A stretch of 64,000 nucleotides of DNA from Yponomeuta sedellus (GCA_934045075.1 OW203724.1:7489473-7553472), one strand, 5' to 3'. Shown: positions 32,201 to 45,670, counted from the first letter of the stretch. Notes: generated by a model not told the origin, from the sequence alone. A program made the numbers and translations.

Positions 32201-35200
32201 TTCACGTAAATACACCAGAGTTTCAGTCGATAAAGTATTGGGGTCTCTTTTGGCAAGTTTGAGCTAATTTTTTCGTGTATTTATTTCACTGGGTACACGA
32301 ATCCATAACTTCCCGGGGTTCTTTATTGACATGTTTTTGCATTCTCGAACAATGCAATAATAATAATTGCTATATTTTGCATGTAAACTCGATGAAATCA
32401 TGGTTTCGTCGTTGTTATTTCACTATGCTCACAAATCACTCACAGTTGTTGAATGTAAAACTTTGTTTTCAAGACTTCAGGTCTTCAAACCATAGACAAA
32501 AATGGCTGACCGCGTTTTTGGCTGTTTAGCAAAGCAGTTTTAAAATATATTTTTTGGTTGCTTTTAGGTCCTCAAAAAATAAACTAATAAAATATTGTTT
32601 GGTCTAATGGAAGAGATATTTACCATTTAAGACTTGCAAAGAGAGTCAAATAGCGGATTGTAATCTTTGAAAATAAGTTCGTTAATAGTTCCATATCACA
32701 AACCTCATTATGACGATATAAATCGCACAGTAACTATAGGCACTGCATTGAAGTTATATCGCCGTTTTCTTGGAAGTTTTATTTTAAAAACCTGTTTGTA
32801 CGTAGCTTTATTACAGAAAATAGGTTTTCATTTTCAAAGGTTGCTAGAGGGCTCTTAATGTTTTAATTACTTCTTTTGTATTTAAGCCACATACAAACTT
32901 TTTTTTTAAACGGTTTTATATACACCTATTTATTGTTTTAAAATATCTGAATAACAAAACTTATTATTTCAACGTGACTTGTTTTGTGCGAGGAAGAGTA
33001 ATATGTTGTTCGCAACTGTTTACGAATCAGATACCCGGTTTGACGTACGCAAATCACCGTTTTCATATATTTATGGGATTTTGTTAACCGACAGCCATCA
33101 ACAGTATCAGAACATATTGTTAGCCTACGAGAAACGTATTGATATCGAGTAATAATATCGTAGCAAACATAGTTTGTAACGATATAATATCAACCCTTGT
33201 ATAACCCCACTGCTGGGGCACGGGTCTCTTCCTGCATCACCGGAAAGTTTGGCCATACTTCACCACGGGGGCCAAGTCGGAGGATTGTAAGGCAGTGGCG
33301 GGCCTTACTGTCAGAAGTTATCAAGCCCATAAGGCCTCTGACATAGCTTTATGACTGCCATTACATGACAGCCGGCACCAACGGCTTAGCGTGCCTTGCG
33401 AAGCACGATTTTGTAACATCTCCGTAAAATTATTAACTGGGAAATTCGCCTATTGTGCTCTAAAAGACAAGCCGTTTAAAGTAATATATGTACTACTTTT
33501 AAGTGCAGTTACCCCGTGCATCATGGCAAATTCGTTTAAGTCTATTATGACTGGCATATTATAAAATAGGCATCCTTATGTACTCAGTATACCTACATTA
33601 TGCCAGATGTCTAGACTTAACAATGAAAGAATTTATTGATAACGTCCTCCTTTTTTGAAGTCGGTTAATAATTATTGAAGACAGAAAGAAAAATTTTCCC
33701 ACGTGAAAAAGTTTCTATGCCACCGGCTCATTAATTTTTATTATTAAAAAAATATTGTTGCACTATTTATTTCACTCGTTCCCTCACAGGGCAATGTATA
33801 TTCTGTCCCGCTGCGGCCGACGGGTGTAATGTGGGTAGAGCTTAACTGTAAGAGCTTATTTTGCAAGGAACACTATTCATCTTTATAGCAATTTAGGCTG
33901 GCGCTGTGCAGAGCAACGTTGCCGCCCTTCATCAAACTTCTCATCATCGTCGGCGTTTTCATCATCACCATCATCAATGAGCACTCTGTAAGCATTGCTC
34001 TATGCTGATGTTTAAGGATTCAGGCCGATCTATTTAGCAACGGAGACGCAGCAGAGTAGATAGGTATATAATATCATGTAATGTTTTCACATTGACTGAA
34101 TCCATTTCTCTGATGAAAAAAAAATCATAAATCATGTACACGCGGTTTCTGGTTGTCGGTCGTGACTTTCGTGATACTCCATATCACGCAATGCGAGCCA
34201 ATACTCCATTAAAAATGTCATTTTTTATACTTCACCATTCGTTTTGTTTTAACTTATGGTTTGTACCCTCGGTTTTGGTATTTTTTTACTCGTCTCAGTG
34301 ATGGGACAGAAACTTCTTTTTCTTTATCCATTTTAATTTGAAACTGGTTTTCTCAAAATTTATTACAAATCACAGAATCGGGGAATTACTGTATGATTTT
34401 CTCAGTAGACTTCTTTTTCGTGTTATTGGTTCAAGACTTCAATCGACTACTCCTCGGGTCAGTCTGTTTGTGGCAGTTTGCACAAAATACCCAACGGCCT
34501 TTGTATGGAGTTCACTTCCATCTTGTCCTTTTATTGAAGTGCATTTAGCATCTAGGTAGCGTAAAGAAGACCGACGCGCCCAAGACAAATCGCCGCCACG
34601 AAGGAAGCCGCGTCCGGAGCTACCGCACCAAGAAACTTAACAGTACGGATTGCGTTGATTATTCAGCTTCATTTTAACCAACAGGTATACTATTTACTTT
34701 TCACCGTATCCACCACTTTAACGACTTTACTTATTATAATTGAAAAATATATGTCAAGGCTCTCCAGTTTTCCAGAATGATCAGCTTGGTAGTTTCAGGA
34801 ACTCTAAGCATGTCGCTCATTCGGGATAACAGCGACGTAAAGAAGTTTTTGCAAGTTTAATACTTTCGACGATGGTTTTACAGAAAATAGAATGAATCAG
34901 GTATTATGTCCTAATTTCTCATTTGACTGAAATTAATAGAAATTCAATTGTGTCGACGTCAACCCATATTAACTTCTCTTTATAGTAGGTGTTATAACGA
35001 AATATACTGAGGTAGCGTTTTTCCATAAGTGTAATTCCGATGTTGCCATCTCGGGTGAGCGATGTGTAAAACACAGCTCCATTCAACAAGCCCAAATGTT
35101 TATATGTTTGTGGAAAAGGGACCTCAGCAAAAATAGTGATGTTCTTTAGTTTAACGACAGTAAAATTATTTCTCCGGCCTTAAATCACGAAATAAAAATA

Positions 35201-36160
35201 TGGTGTATTTTTATTAACGTTTTAAGTACCTACAAAACCTGATTAAATTATAATATATAATTATTCTCATGTTGTAAAATTTCATCTTCTTAATTTCTTC
35301 TGGATCAGAAATTAAAGGCCTGACTGTATTTATATAACAAAATATAAATAAAATCATAGGGACAGGTAATTTGATACAAAATTTCTTCTGTTCCTCGACT
35401 TGATGCCCACCAAAGATCTGAGAGCTCTGAGCACCGCTGCAACCGTTATCACTTACGAGTAGGCTGGGCGCATGTTGAGACGCAGGCGACGCAGCACAGC
35501 GCAGCGCAGATTTTGTAAAGCACGGAACGTCATTGAACTACGTACGCTGCGGCGCAGGCACGTGCGACACAGACATGTATCTGCCCTGCTCTGCGTCTTG
35601 TTGTAGTGCCGGCACAGATTTCTGCGCGACGCGTGCACGTCGAGGCGTTTACTAACAATTTTGGTGCAATGACAGAACATTTAATTGAATTAGTGAACCT
35701 TGTTTGTATGATACAAATAATACAGACTATTCGAAAAAGACATTATGGGTGATAATTGTCAAGGAATGGAGCGAATAGTTGCGTCACAGCCTATGTCTGC
35801 ATCAACTGCAATGCCCTGTACTGAACTGTGCTGCGTCGCCTGCGTCTCAGAATGCGCCCAGCATTAGTGATGGAAGTCAGGCGACACATAAAAGATAATG
35901 GATAATACCTGGTGGGAATTGCCAAAGCCTCGGTGGACTCCCCGGAACTGTTTATTTACATAATTTTGAAAGTCCCATCTAGATTATCCAGGAGGACCAA
36001 CCTATCGCACGCGGAACTTTTTCACACAAACTAGACATGGTTTCGTGTGGAGGGCGAGCCACAACTACAATCAACTTAATTAAAATATGATGATATCGAT
36101 ATAAACTTTTCATTTCCAGCACCAGTGCGATTAGAAGACTCCAGACACAACACTAATTAA
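29233..36160 (+). CDS. Candidate three-exon gene for a 47-residue basic peptide
   Basis: Proposed exons are 29233-29248 (MFKES + G), 34556-34642 and 36120-36160. Phases fit at both joins (1 and 1). The middle exon encodes SVKKTDAPKTNRRHEGSR then VRSYRTKKLN and is GC-rich at third positions, unlike the AT-rich flanks. The last exon gives PVRLEDSRHNTN and TAA, then AATAAA at 36201-36206. The donors (GTTAAT, GTACGG) are weak and the acceptor before 34556 has a poor pyrimidine tract. No family is recognised. Further exons could exist between these. If the middle exon is not spliced at 34642, the frame stops at a TAA about 36 bases later. Confidence 0.3.
29430..29580 (+). repeat. Probable LINE 3' end fragment
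   Basis: It contains AGAATATTCTTTATTGTGCA and ACAATTGGCGGCCTTATTGC plus TTCCAGACAACC. Related blocks lie at about 300-395 and 8270-8425. There is no coding frame. Confidence 0.5.
29831..30080 (+). repeat. Two tandem copies of a 126-bp unit
   Basis: The units start at 29831 and 29957 with CCACACATAGGGCCGCGCGC and include GTATGGCACAACGGTTGGGC. They are almost identical. The minus strand is open through both copies (94 codons), but its product is simply the repeat translated twice. Confidence 0.88.
31070..31320 (+). repeat. Relative of the foldback element family (copy 1)
   Basis: TTAAGGCGCCTGAAGGTG, TTATCACAGATGTTAAGATT and CGCTAATTAGCACCCCCAAA followed by GCGCCTTAA are shared with 61070-61440 and 62500-62950. 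The two ends are inverted (TTAAGGCGC ... GCGCCTTAA). Confidence 0.65.
31437..31620 (+). repeat. Dispersed repeat (CCCACTGCAGGACAAGGGCC type), copy 1
   Basis: GTCCCACTGCAGGACAAGGG, GGGCTTAATTACCACGCGTG and TTAGCGAGTGGTATAAACT recur in diverged form at 49215-49390 and in part at 37425-37580. It is probably a SINE or LINE 3' fragment. Confidence 0.6.
33195..33415 (+). repeat. Interspersed repeat family R1, copy 4
   Basis: It reads CCCCACTGCTGGGGCACGGG, CACCACGGGGGCCAAG, AGCCGGCACCAACGGCTTAG and GTGCCTTGCGAAGCACG. Confidence 0.7.
35463..35862. mobile_element. 400-bp MITE with about 38-bp GC-rich terminal inverted repeats
   Basis: The left end GCTGGGCGCATGTTGAGACG continues CAGGCGACGCAGCACAG. 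The reverse complement of the right end reads GCTGGGCGCATTCTGAGACG and the same continuation. The inverted repeat differs by only a few bases. No transposase and no certain target duplication were seen. The superfamily is not assigned. Confidence 0.75.
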
Positions 36161-36461
36161 TTTAAAATTACTAGTAAACCACATACCTAGCTAGCCCAAC
36201 AATAAACTCTGTACACATCTATTGTAATTCTATTGTAATTTATATATAAATTGCATGCATTAGTTTTAAATATTTCTGTACGAAAACTAATAATGTTGCT
36301 GTCTTATGTTAAATTACTATTTTATGTTATGTTCCTTGTTAGTTGCAGATTTTTTTTCCTTGTTGCTTTAGAAATGGTGAACTATAACAGTCCCATAGCT
36401 ATTAATTTATTTTATTTTACTCTACAAATCTTAATTTTTTTCAATTCTACTATTACCTACT

Positions 36462-36514
36462 AGGTCATTCTTATTATTAGTTTGTTTTATACAAACTAAT
36501 AATAAGAATGACCT
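36462..36514. repeat. Perfect 24-bp-arm hairpin, 5-nt loop
   Basis: AGGTCATTCTTATTATTAGT plus TTGT (36462-36485) is the reverse complement of 36491-36514. Confidence 0.85.
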
Positions 36515-39500
36515 GTGATTTAAATATAAAAGATTTATTTAGATCGGTTTAAGTATAATTATTAAAGTTTTATTTTTAATCAGACGAGATTGATGCATTC
36601 TCATCTGGATGGTTAACATAAATTATAAATTTATCTACAACATCGTTAATCAAGTGGTCTAATTTCACTATTGTATCTTCAACTTCTTTCGTGTGCTTTA
36701 TCAAGCCTGCCCAGCATGCAGGCTGGATGCCACCAAATTTAATCAATCTTTTTTCTATCTATCTATAATCAGCCCACATCAACCCACTGCTGGGCATAGG
36801 CCTCCTTTTTACTGCGCCATTCCTCACGGTCCTGTGCTAATCTGATCCACTTCTGAGTCTATTTTCATTTTGTACCTTTGTTTATTGCGACAGCACCTTT
36901 GTGTTGTGCACAATCCAATTCTATGGAGTTTAATTTAGACCACTCTTTTTTATATCATCTGCTAGACCCATCAGAAAATTGTTTACGATGGCAAAAAATA
37001 TCTACACCAGTAAATGTTTAGCAACATTGTTTTCGTGGCTAAAGGTAAGTATATTGTGGGTTTTACTCAATTAGTATCTCTTGCAAAACCCCCAATGGAT
37101 ATTCCTACTATTCCTATATCTAGCCAATGTAATACCTCGAGTTCGGATTGACTAGTGTCTTGTAAGATTAAGTAAAAAGTTAATAAAAGATAAAGATTTA
37201 AGGAAGTGGCTTTGATTTTTCATGTATATCTCTAAATAAGTTTAATACTATTTATTCATCAAAACTTGAGTATTTAACATGAGTTCGTGGGATCATTCTA
37301 TAAAAGGAAAAACAGTTAAGCTTAGTCTATATTATTTGTTGATTGTGTACAACCTTCTTATTTTTTTTTTTGTTAAAAACTGGTCACATCGAAAATGTCC
37401 TTTTACTAAGTTACATGGGGAGTACATACATTGTCCCACTACAGGGTATAAAACTCTCAGAGAGGAGATAGTGAGAGATAGCTAAAGTTTACCACCAGGT
37501 TTTAAGTACTGAGGTATGAGAGTTAACTCTGATATCCGTAGTTACCTCACGATGTTGTCCTTCACGGATAGCCTTAATCTTGTTTGTCAAAAGTTGATTG
37601 ACTCATAGCGATAGTATAGTAGTAGTATTTGGGTCAATAATTTTTTTTGCTCCGCTACGGAAATATTAAAATATTTGGTTTTGGACGTTCTTCAAACAAG
37701 GTGGGCGATAGGTTTCCGCGCTTTTCATAATAGTTTTCTTGTCCGTTAGATGATCATAACGATTAGGTACATTCTAAACTTTGGTTTATACTTACAGTAC
37801 AGTATTATGAAACTTAAGTAATTGGCCTATACAGTGCATTTAAAAACTGTTGTTTGTTTTTATAAACCCGGAATCGAAGTTTAATTTTGTGGTAAATTTG
37901 TTTTTATCCGACCTAATCTTTTTGTTCACTTTGCTAAGTTTTGTACCTAAAGTATCGCTTGGGAGACAAGTAGTTATCCTTGCTTAATCTGTCTGTAAAG
38001 TCCCATTTTGATTAATCTGTACACATGTACAGTTTTTTAATACTGTCTCTGAGGAGTAGGTATTTTAAATTTATTATTTAAAGAGCCATTTTGATCAATC
38101 TGTAAACATCTACAGTTTTTTTAATAGTGTCTCTGATGAGTATTTTTATGAATAAAAGAATCGTGTTTTTATAAATAATGCCATTAAGGCCCCCATTCAC
38201 GATACGATCAAATCGACGACATCTAAATGCATCCCACAAGGCCATTGAGACAGTGCATCCGTTCGGCAATTGTACAAGAAGAATTGAACCATTACGAAAT
38301 ATTCTTGCTGACTGTATCTGTACATACTTGCATTTCATCTTATTCCTTAATTTATCGTCTTTCAAATTTTTGTAGCTTCAGAAGAGCGGTTACAATTTTT
38401 TTTCTCATGTTTATATGATACTATTACCTTCTTTGATTTTAACAAACAAGTGTTTTTCTTGTACATTTCAATGAATTCCAAAATAAATTCTCTTGTCGTT
38501 GACATGATGATGGCATCAATGGCATCGATAAAATAATATTATGGTTTTGTAAGCACGTCCGATGCGAGCTGCGCACTGCGAAACAAAATAAAAAATGGAT
38601 GCCGTTTTGGGTGTCCACGAGCAGGTTACACGGGATCCAAATTGCGTGAGTCTAGCGTGCGTTTGTAGCGTGCATTTGGAATCCCGTGATAGGAACATCT
38701 GATTGGGAACCCATTAAACGCGCAGCGTCTTAGAAATGGATGGCGTTTTGTACGTTGAGGAGCGAATTTCGGTATGCCAGTCCGGTTGGAGTGTTGGAAG
38801 ATCGTGACTGAGGGACTTTCCTTTTCGGTATAGCTACCATAACTTTTCTTAACAAAATGTGTCTGGGGCTAGGTTGCGATGAAGTATGAAGAAGTTGTTT
38901 CAATTGAGCGTTAACAATAAAATAAAGGGATAAAATAAATGAATAACATTGCTTGTAACATAAAACGCTAAACGGCGACTGTGTCTGCTAATTATATTAA
39001 ACCACTTTCTTTACAGGTTCCATAAGGATTTAATCTTCAACAAGTTCAATTTTTCTTCGGGATAGTATTGAAAAATACGAATTCATAATGTTTTACCTAT
39101 CTTGCGGAATTAATTTAATACACTGACTCCATTTGACTATTTGCCGAAAAGTGAACTAGTTTGACCAATTTTTATTCCCAAACAACATTGATGAAAAAAG
39201 AGACTGACAAATTTGTTCCCACGTGACTTGATGTCAGTCCATTTACATATCTCTGGTAGAGAACACATTATTTGCAACGCATGTCCACTGCAGCTTGATG
39301 TTACACTAATGAGATAACTTCCCCAAGAGCCTTCTGCCTTCTATGGTTTGTTATTTATAGGTTTGTTCATTCCGTTGTCAGTTTTCTAACATTTGGGCTA
39401 ATATTCAGAGATCTCTTCAGATTAAAACTTGTGCTCGCAAATTTAGATGTTTTTACCATAACATCGTTAAATGTAAGTATTAAATATTAAATTCACTGTC

Positions 39501-40724
39501 ACTGCCTGATTATCTGTGAAAGACTCACTCGGAATACATGTTTTACGGCCGAAACCGTTAAACAAAATTGGTATTTTCGCTAAATTTGTATTTTTTTTGG
39601 TAGTAAGAACAGCCCGTGAAATTTCAACAATTTACGTTTAACGCGTCCTAAATAAATCTCCTGTGAAAGACGTCGACGTTGATTGTGGACAAGGTTGTCA
39701 AAACAGTTTATGGATTCTCTAGATTTCTCATACTCAAAAGTACATATTAGTTTAACATAAGAATTTAACAGCTATATCACACTAGAGATTTGCAAATTGA
39801 AAGCGATGCAATTGCGCAGCGACTCAATGCTTTCAAATCGCTCACAAATCGCCAAAAGAGGCCTCTGATGACGTTAGCCTAGATATCACTTCTACCCTAC
39901 CGTAACGCGGATGCGACAGCGAGAAAAAATCCAGTACGGCACGATATTGTCGGTTTCTGAATTTAGAATTTAACTAAATAATTTTATTATCGTTTTGTTT
40001 AAATCAGAGCTGTTCTCAGATGCTTACTTGTTTTTTAAGTCACGACATGCAACATTAAAATGTATGGTGGCTGATATTTTCTTTTGCGATTTAAAAAGTT
40101 TTCTTCGTAGTAAAAGTTGTATAGTAGAACCCCATTTTCAGATATTAGTGGGGATTTTGTTATTAAAAAAAATCGATAATTTTGGTTCGTTATATCCTGT
40201 ATAGGCTGATAATGATCAGAAACGGATCATTCAGGTGCCTTAAAAAGCACAATACAGAAGATTTACTTAGTTAAATTCTAAGAAACCGGCGGCGGTAGGT
40301 AAATACCGTACATGTAAGCGTAAATATAAATAATGTACCTATGTCTCCGCGACGTGGTTCGATCTAGCGGGACTCCAAGAGTCAGGAACATAAGAAATAA
40401 GAAAATTTTATTGCAAATCATGGTGCTTTGCTTGCTCCGTGTGCTGGACGAATGTTTGGACGAATTTTATGTTGAGATCGTGTGTACCTTTTTTGCCGTC
40501 TAACTAAACAATCTGATGTTGATGTTTATCCAACGGCTCCCTTTGATTCTACTTATAAGCAAAAATTAGCGTAATACATGAAACATAACGTAAGGGCACA
40601 CCACTATCCCTGAGGGGTAAGCAGAGCCCAGGCTGTGTTTCTCGAATTATTTAATGAATCTGAAGGCTTTTTGACAATTGACAACATTTCATATTTTACA
40701 TATTAAAATACCGTTTCTTAATTT

Positions 40725-40790
40725 TGCTATCTTGATTACGAAAAAAATATTTAGAATTGCTATCTTGATTACGAAAAAAATATTTAGAAT
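40725..40790 (+). repeat. 33-bp tandem duplication
   Basis: TGCTATCTTGATTACGAAAA and the following 13 bases occur twice in a row (40725-40757, 40758-40790). Confidence 0.88.
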
Positions 40791-41092
40791 TTTTATTATT
40801 GCTTAATTTTAGAGAAAATAAATAAAAACCAAAAATTGTGTGATGACTCACACATACGGTGGAATGAGGAGGTACCGTTGCCTAACATTAAAAATGATAT
40901 GACAGATGTCATTTTCAATTCATTCACATGTCATGTCGGAGAAATTACTTTTCCTTTCCTTAATTCCAATGGTTTTTAAAACAGCGGCAAGGGTGTTATG
41001 CCGTATGTGTGACGTCATTTGGCGGTTACGTCCTTTTAGAATAAGACGAAATTGAAACAGAAAATTATGAATGAAATCATCGAATTTCCGAA

Positions 41093-41190
41093 AATAAAAA
41101 ATATGGGTCGTTTTATTTCTTATCTAGTTTCCTATAAAGACAGTAAAATACGTATGCTAAAAAATTGAAATGTTGTCAATTGTAGCGTAA
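41093..41190 (+). repeat. Dispersed repeat shared with 11275-11360
   Basis: It has the same word order as the first copy: AATATGGGTCGTTTTATTTC, TATCTAGTTTCCTATAAAGA, TTGAAATGTTGTCAATTGT. Confidence 0.65.
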
Positions 41191-42977
41191 ATACTTTTTA
41201 AAGTTTTGTACAAAAATTTAGTGTATTATGCATCAAAGACCTCACAGAAAACGTTAAGTTCTTCCAAAAGTATCTAAAAAAATTTTTATCAGATTTTTTT
41301 TTCATTAGCATTATGCAAAATCACAAATCACAATAATCCGTGAGGTAAACAAAGCGAAGCTAAGCTTTCCTAACGACTTCATGGTCTATATTTGGGGGTC
41401 CCGCTGTGAAGGCAAAACTGTCTAATGCCTGCAAGATTTTCTGGTACTAAATTGTGCTTTATGTTTGTTTCCAAAGTCGAACTACTTTATAACAAGGGTT
41501 GATCATATTGAAAAGTGTTTAAATTTCTTATTATTCTGTTACCCGTTATGTTGCGAAAGATGCGTTTTCGCAAATTATTTAGGAAAAGCAAACTAGGCGT
41601 TACAATAGTGGCCTTAAATTGGGATTTTTTTTGGGATTGTTACAAAGTTAAAAGAGGGGAAACTTAAGAATTTTGTGATGATTTACACAAATCAGTAAAA
41701 AAGAAGTTAAATTAATTTAACTTTGTAAAGATTAAATTCCATTTCAGTGGCCATGAATAACCCGTATACATATAACAAAACCACTCTTAAGTTGACGCTA
41801 AGATATTATTAGCATCACGGGTTTGTGGGTCAAAGAAAATTCATTAGATTTTTTATCAATCTGACTAAAAATATATTTTTTTATTTTATTTATTGCATTC
41901 CATTACATTACATTGTATTTTTTTAGTATGGTAGCACATTCTATTGTGGTAGAATGTGGTCATGGTAGCGATGGGCGATTGATAAAAAACAAGTCCTCAA
42001 CTTGTTCTATTTACAAAAATATCTAATTGTATTTTAATAATCTACTCAGATTGTACGCTGCGCCAAGACCGCATAACGCACGCAATAAAAGTCGTTGTGT
42101 CGGCACGCAATTTGGATGTTGAATTTGGTTGAGTCATGTCAATAAATATTAAATGTACCTAAAATATGAATACTACTCATATTTTATTCAGCTTTTGTCT
42201 GGAGATAAACAATTTTTTTTAAATACATACTGTGAAGCCAATCAAGAAATTGATATTTCTTGTATAAAGGTGATGAATAAATCACGTATGGAACAATTTT
42301 ATACATATTATTGCTTCTCGTGTTTTCAATTCATCTTAACAACGATCACACATCACAGAATCACTGTGTGCAGGCTCGTGACTTTTGTCAGAACACGTTG
42401 ACAAAACTTATCAGAACCACTTTATTTTCGGTAATTTAATTATTATTATCAATATTTTGTTTAATACTGGAGTAGCATACTTGCTTTAATTAACTCTATA
42501 TAAGAAGAAGATAAACTTCTTAAAACATTAGGTGTACCGTTAATGAAATACCTGCTCACAATTTCAATGATTTACTGGCATTCTTATAATTTGTGGAAAT
42601 AACTTAAAGTATGTTCGGATTTATCAATGTCTTTGCATTATCTCTATGAATTTATGAACAATATGAACTCATGGAATTAATCAAGTTCAGATCTGTATTG
42701 ATTGAACTGCTTAGAATAATTTTCAGCGAATATGCACGAGTTCTTAAAAATGTAACTCTTATCAAATCTGAATAACTTGAATATATTCATACCAAGTCTA
42801 ATAAAGAAATACTTGTTTTTAACCTTAACTTGAATTTGCCAATTATTATACATATAGTAGTTTTATTATAAAAAATATAATTGACCTCATGAAAGACGTA
42901 GAGAAAGGTTGAGCAAAAGAGATTGTATGCGCCATAAGTGCCGAGTGCCGAATTCTAATACTCGTTTTGTTTTACAG

Positions 42978-43021
42978 ATATGGGATTATAGCTAGCGGTG
43001 TCCAAAGCCAATCTTAAAAAG
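42978..43021 (+). ncRNA. Exon-like segment with strong splice sites, no open frame (1)
   Basis: Forty-four bases lie between TTTTGTTTTACAG and the donor GTAAGA. All three plus frames contain a stop, so it can only be untranslated or non-coding. The strand is set by the sites. Confidence 0.3.
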
Positions 43022-43494
43022 GTAAGATTCTATATCGATGATATTTTTAGGCAGCTCGTTCAAGCGCGTCTCACATGAGTAATTTGCGTTTATTTATTTT
43101 ATTTTATTTATTTATTAGACACAACCAAGAGATGTTAGATACATCACTTAAAATAGCATTGTGTAGATAATTATGTTCTAGTCTAACATCCAATTACAGG
43201 TGTGCAACAACTCTCTTGACTTAAAGTAAATAATTTCTGAAATAACATAAATAACATTTTTTTTTTAATTAGACTTTTTCAAATGCTTTTTAAACTTATT
43301 TATTTATTTAGCGTTGTCATGTCACAGCATAGTACAGCCCCATAGTACAGCACCAGTTTCTGAATGATTCCAATCGCCTGTAAAATTAGTATAATATTTT
43401 ATACGGCGCTATAATTAATAAAATAACTGGTAATTACTCGTACAGTAATTATAATTAGTGTATCCGATTTAAATAGATACAGAAAACTTAATAT

Positions 43495-43524
43495 CGAGTA
43501 TATATATATATATATATATACTCG
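43495..43524. repeat. TA microsatellite inside a CGAG...CTCG palindrome
   Basis: CGAGTA is followed by ten TA units and then CTCG, so the whole 30 bp is a perfect palindrome. Confidence 0.85.
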
Positions 43525-45670
43525 ACTTTGTGTTACAATTATTATCTATTAATATCGCTGTCACGTCTCAGATTACACTTGCTATGTAAATGTTCCGCTA
43601 TCGCGCACAGATATACATGTATACGTGAAATGTTTCATAAGGGCGCTTGGCACAATACACAGGTACTACGTTTCTGCGAGACCTCCTAAACAACTTCTGT
43701 TGTTGCAAGCATTTTATTTTATCTTGTCATTTCATGGCACAACGGTTCCTGTGTCCTTTTAATTTTTTGGTACGTTTCCTCCTGTACGTAGCACATGGCG
43801 TAGTACATGGCCCACAATGTTTAGAGCGTTCAAGTTTTTTTCGTGGTTGTTCCCTCCTGACGGGTTTCAAATGCCTGCCATATTTGAATCTAGCACAATT
43901 CACGACTTTTTAGCAATTGGTTTTTTTTGACGATAAACTATTTTATTTCAAGTTTCACTAACAACATAAACGATCACCAGTAAAATGTATAATGTCAAAA
44001 TTGTGTGTAAAATTCTTAATGCCTCTTAATTTACATCTCCTTAAGCGATCAAGGTTGAGTGTTTCCTAATTATCTATTTATGTAACCTTGTAAAAGCAAA
44101 TTTAGTTAATCTTAAAATGTTAATCTATTTCTCAGGAATATTTTATAATATAGTTGCTTAGCGTTTATTAAGACGATTCGATGTAAATTGTATAGCCGTG
44201 TCTTCCTTTAGAATCTGTGAGTTATTCGGCTATGTAATGTGCATCGAATTGTCATAGTATAATCATGAACTGTAGTTCTAATAAGAAATGAGACCCAGTA
44301 GGTATAGCTCCAGGTTCGGCGTCAGTATTTTAATAGCTCGCATGCTAATCTTGACATTTCTCTATTTCCAGATGGCCAATGAAATGATCTGGTGAACGTC
44401 CAGCGATGCTTTGCCTATTTTAAGAAAGTAAGTAAGAAATGAAAACTTTCGTAAGCTCTAAACACTATTTTCTTCTTTAGGGATCCGTTTGCGAAATATT
44501 AAGCTTTAACGCGCTAATTTTGGATAGACTAGGGCGTTTTAGCCCGCCCTATAAATATTTTGGCGAAAGGTACCACTTACTTTTACGTTCCGACCTTTAG
44601 AACATCCTTCATCGCACCGATTTCGTCGCTCCTTAGTGGATGTATTGAATACGGTTTTTAAAAGCTTAAAGTTAGACGGTGCACGTTAATGTGTTTGGGA
44701 TTCGTCGCTTCGATGAAACCTATTACGATATTTCGATTAGTCAGGCTTAACAAAGCATTCCGAACTCATGGACGCATTGAATACGGGAAAGCCATACACG
44801 CGGCCGGGGCCATGCTCTCGCAGCGATACGGTGCTATGTGGATAGACATTAATTAAAACAAAAGCTGATTCATGACTAAGCTCTTCGAAAACGAGCGAAA
44901 CCAGGGAGCCGATTCTCGCCCATGCGAATTGTAAGCGTAGACGCAAACTATTCGGAGGATTAGACGTTTGTCACATAAAAATAAGATAACCCGACAGAGC
45001 CATTAGACATTAATTTTCTCATTCGAGTTCAATCTAGCATGGCGTTCAGAATACAGATTTTGCATGTCGCTCGACTTTTTATGTAGAGTTTGAGTCATCA
45101 TAAGCCTTAAGAGTCGTATATGAATTATTTGCTAATGAAGTGAAAATTGGTTCCCTGGCCGCCTGGCAGCCCCACTACTTAGAACTAAAAAAAATTTGAA
45201 ACGCCGAGGCAGGCATCCTTTACATCACAGCACCTTTCCACCCGTGCCTGTGAGGTTGAAACTATCCTCCTCATTCGAAGATGCATTGGGTTAATTCTCG
45301 TGTCGGCTTTTCGATCCGGATCGAAAGTCCTTATACTATACAATAATAGTCTTGGATAAAAATTTTCACTGCTAGCACGTTTTTTTCCATAACAGCCGTC
45401 AAAGGCCAACTACTTCGTTGTTCATCCACCCACGCTCACCAACGCCTCGGAATGTCCTTTTGTCCATGAATGCTGTTTCAAGTCTAAGAAATACGTTTCG
45501 TCCGCATTCAGAAACTTGAAACCGTAAAAATCATAGCGCAGAAATGTTTAAATTAGCTGGAACCTACCTATTTTTACTTATAGGTATACGTAACACAAAA
45601 ACTTTTATCGCAAAACTTCTTCTAATCTTTTTCTAGTCTTTTCTCCTTTTCCAATGGTCCTCTTTATTAT
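43525..45670. other. Intergenic stretch, largely unassigned
   Basis: Minus frames at 44737-44946 and 45185-45409 are somewhat GC-enriched but have no family motif or splice context that I can support. One exon-like segment (44372-44427) is listed separately. Confidence 0.35.
44372..44427 (+). ncRNA. Exon-like segment with strong splice sites, no open frame (2)
   Basis: Fifty-six bases lie between TCTCTATTTCCAG and the donor GTAAGTAA. It starts ATGGCCAATGAAATGATC but reaches TGA after seven codons, and the other frames also stop. It could be an untranslated exon or an lncRNA exon. Confidence 0.3.

Larger units (their letters stand above)
30081..34337. other. Gene-poor stretch with scattered repeats
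   Basis: No convincing exon was found. It contains a relative of the 62.4-kb foldback element at 31070-31320, a short dispersed repeat at 31437-31620 related to 49215-49390, a repeat at 31938-32072, and R1 copy 4 at 33195-33415. The rest is AT-rich and unassigned. Confidence 0.45.
36515..42970. other. Gene-poor stretch, little recognised
   Basis: It holds a repeat fragment at about 36770-36850 (CAACCCACTGCTGGGCATAG), another at 37425-37580, a 33-bp tandem duplication at 40725-40790 and the dispersed repeat at 41093-41190. A segment at 38170-38290 is open on both strands without family features. No gene is supported. Confidence 0.4.

Noticed and set aside
34338..34559. 73-codon plus frame ending at the candidate exon
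   Set aside because: It is in a different frame from the GC-rich exon and has no family features; likely chance.
38078..38375. Overlapping open frames on both strands
   Set aside because: There is no motif, no splice context and no similarity I can name; kept only as unassigned.
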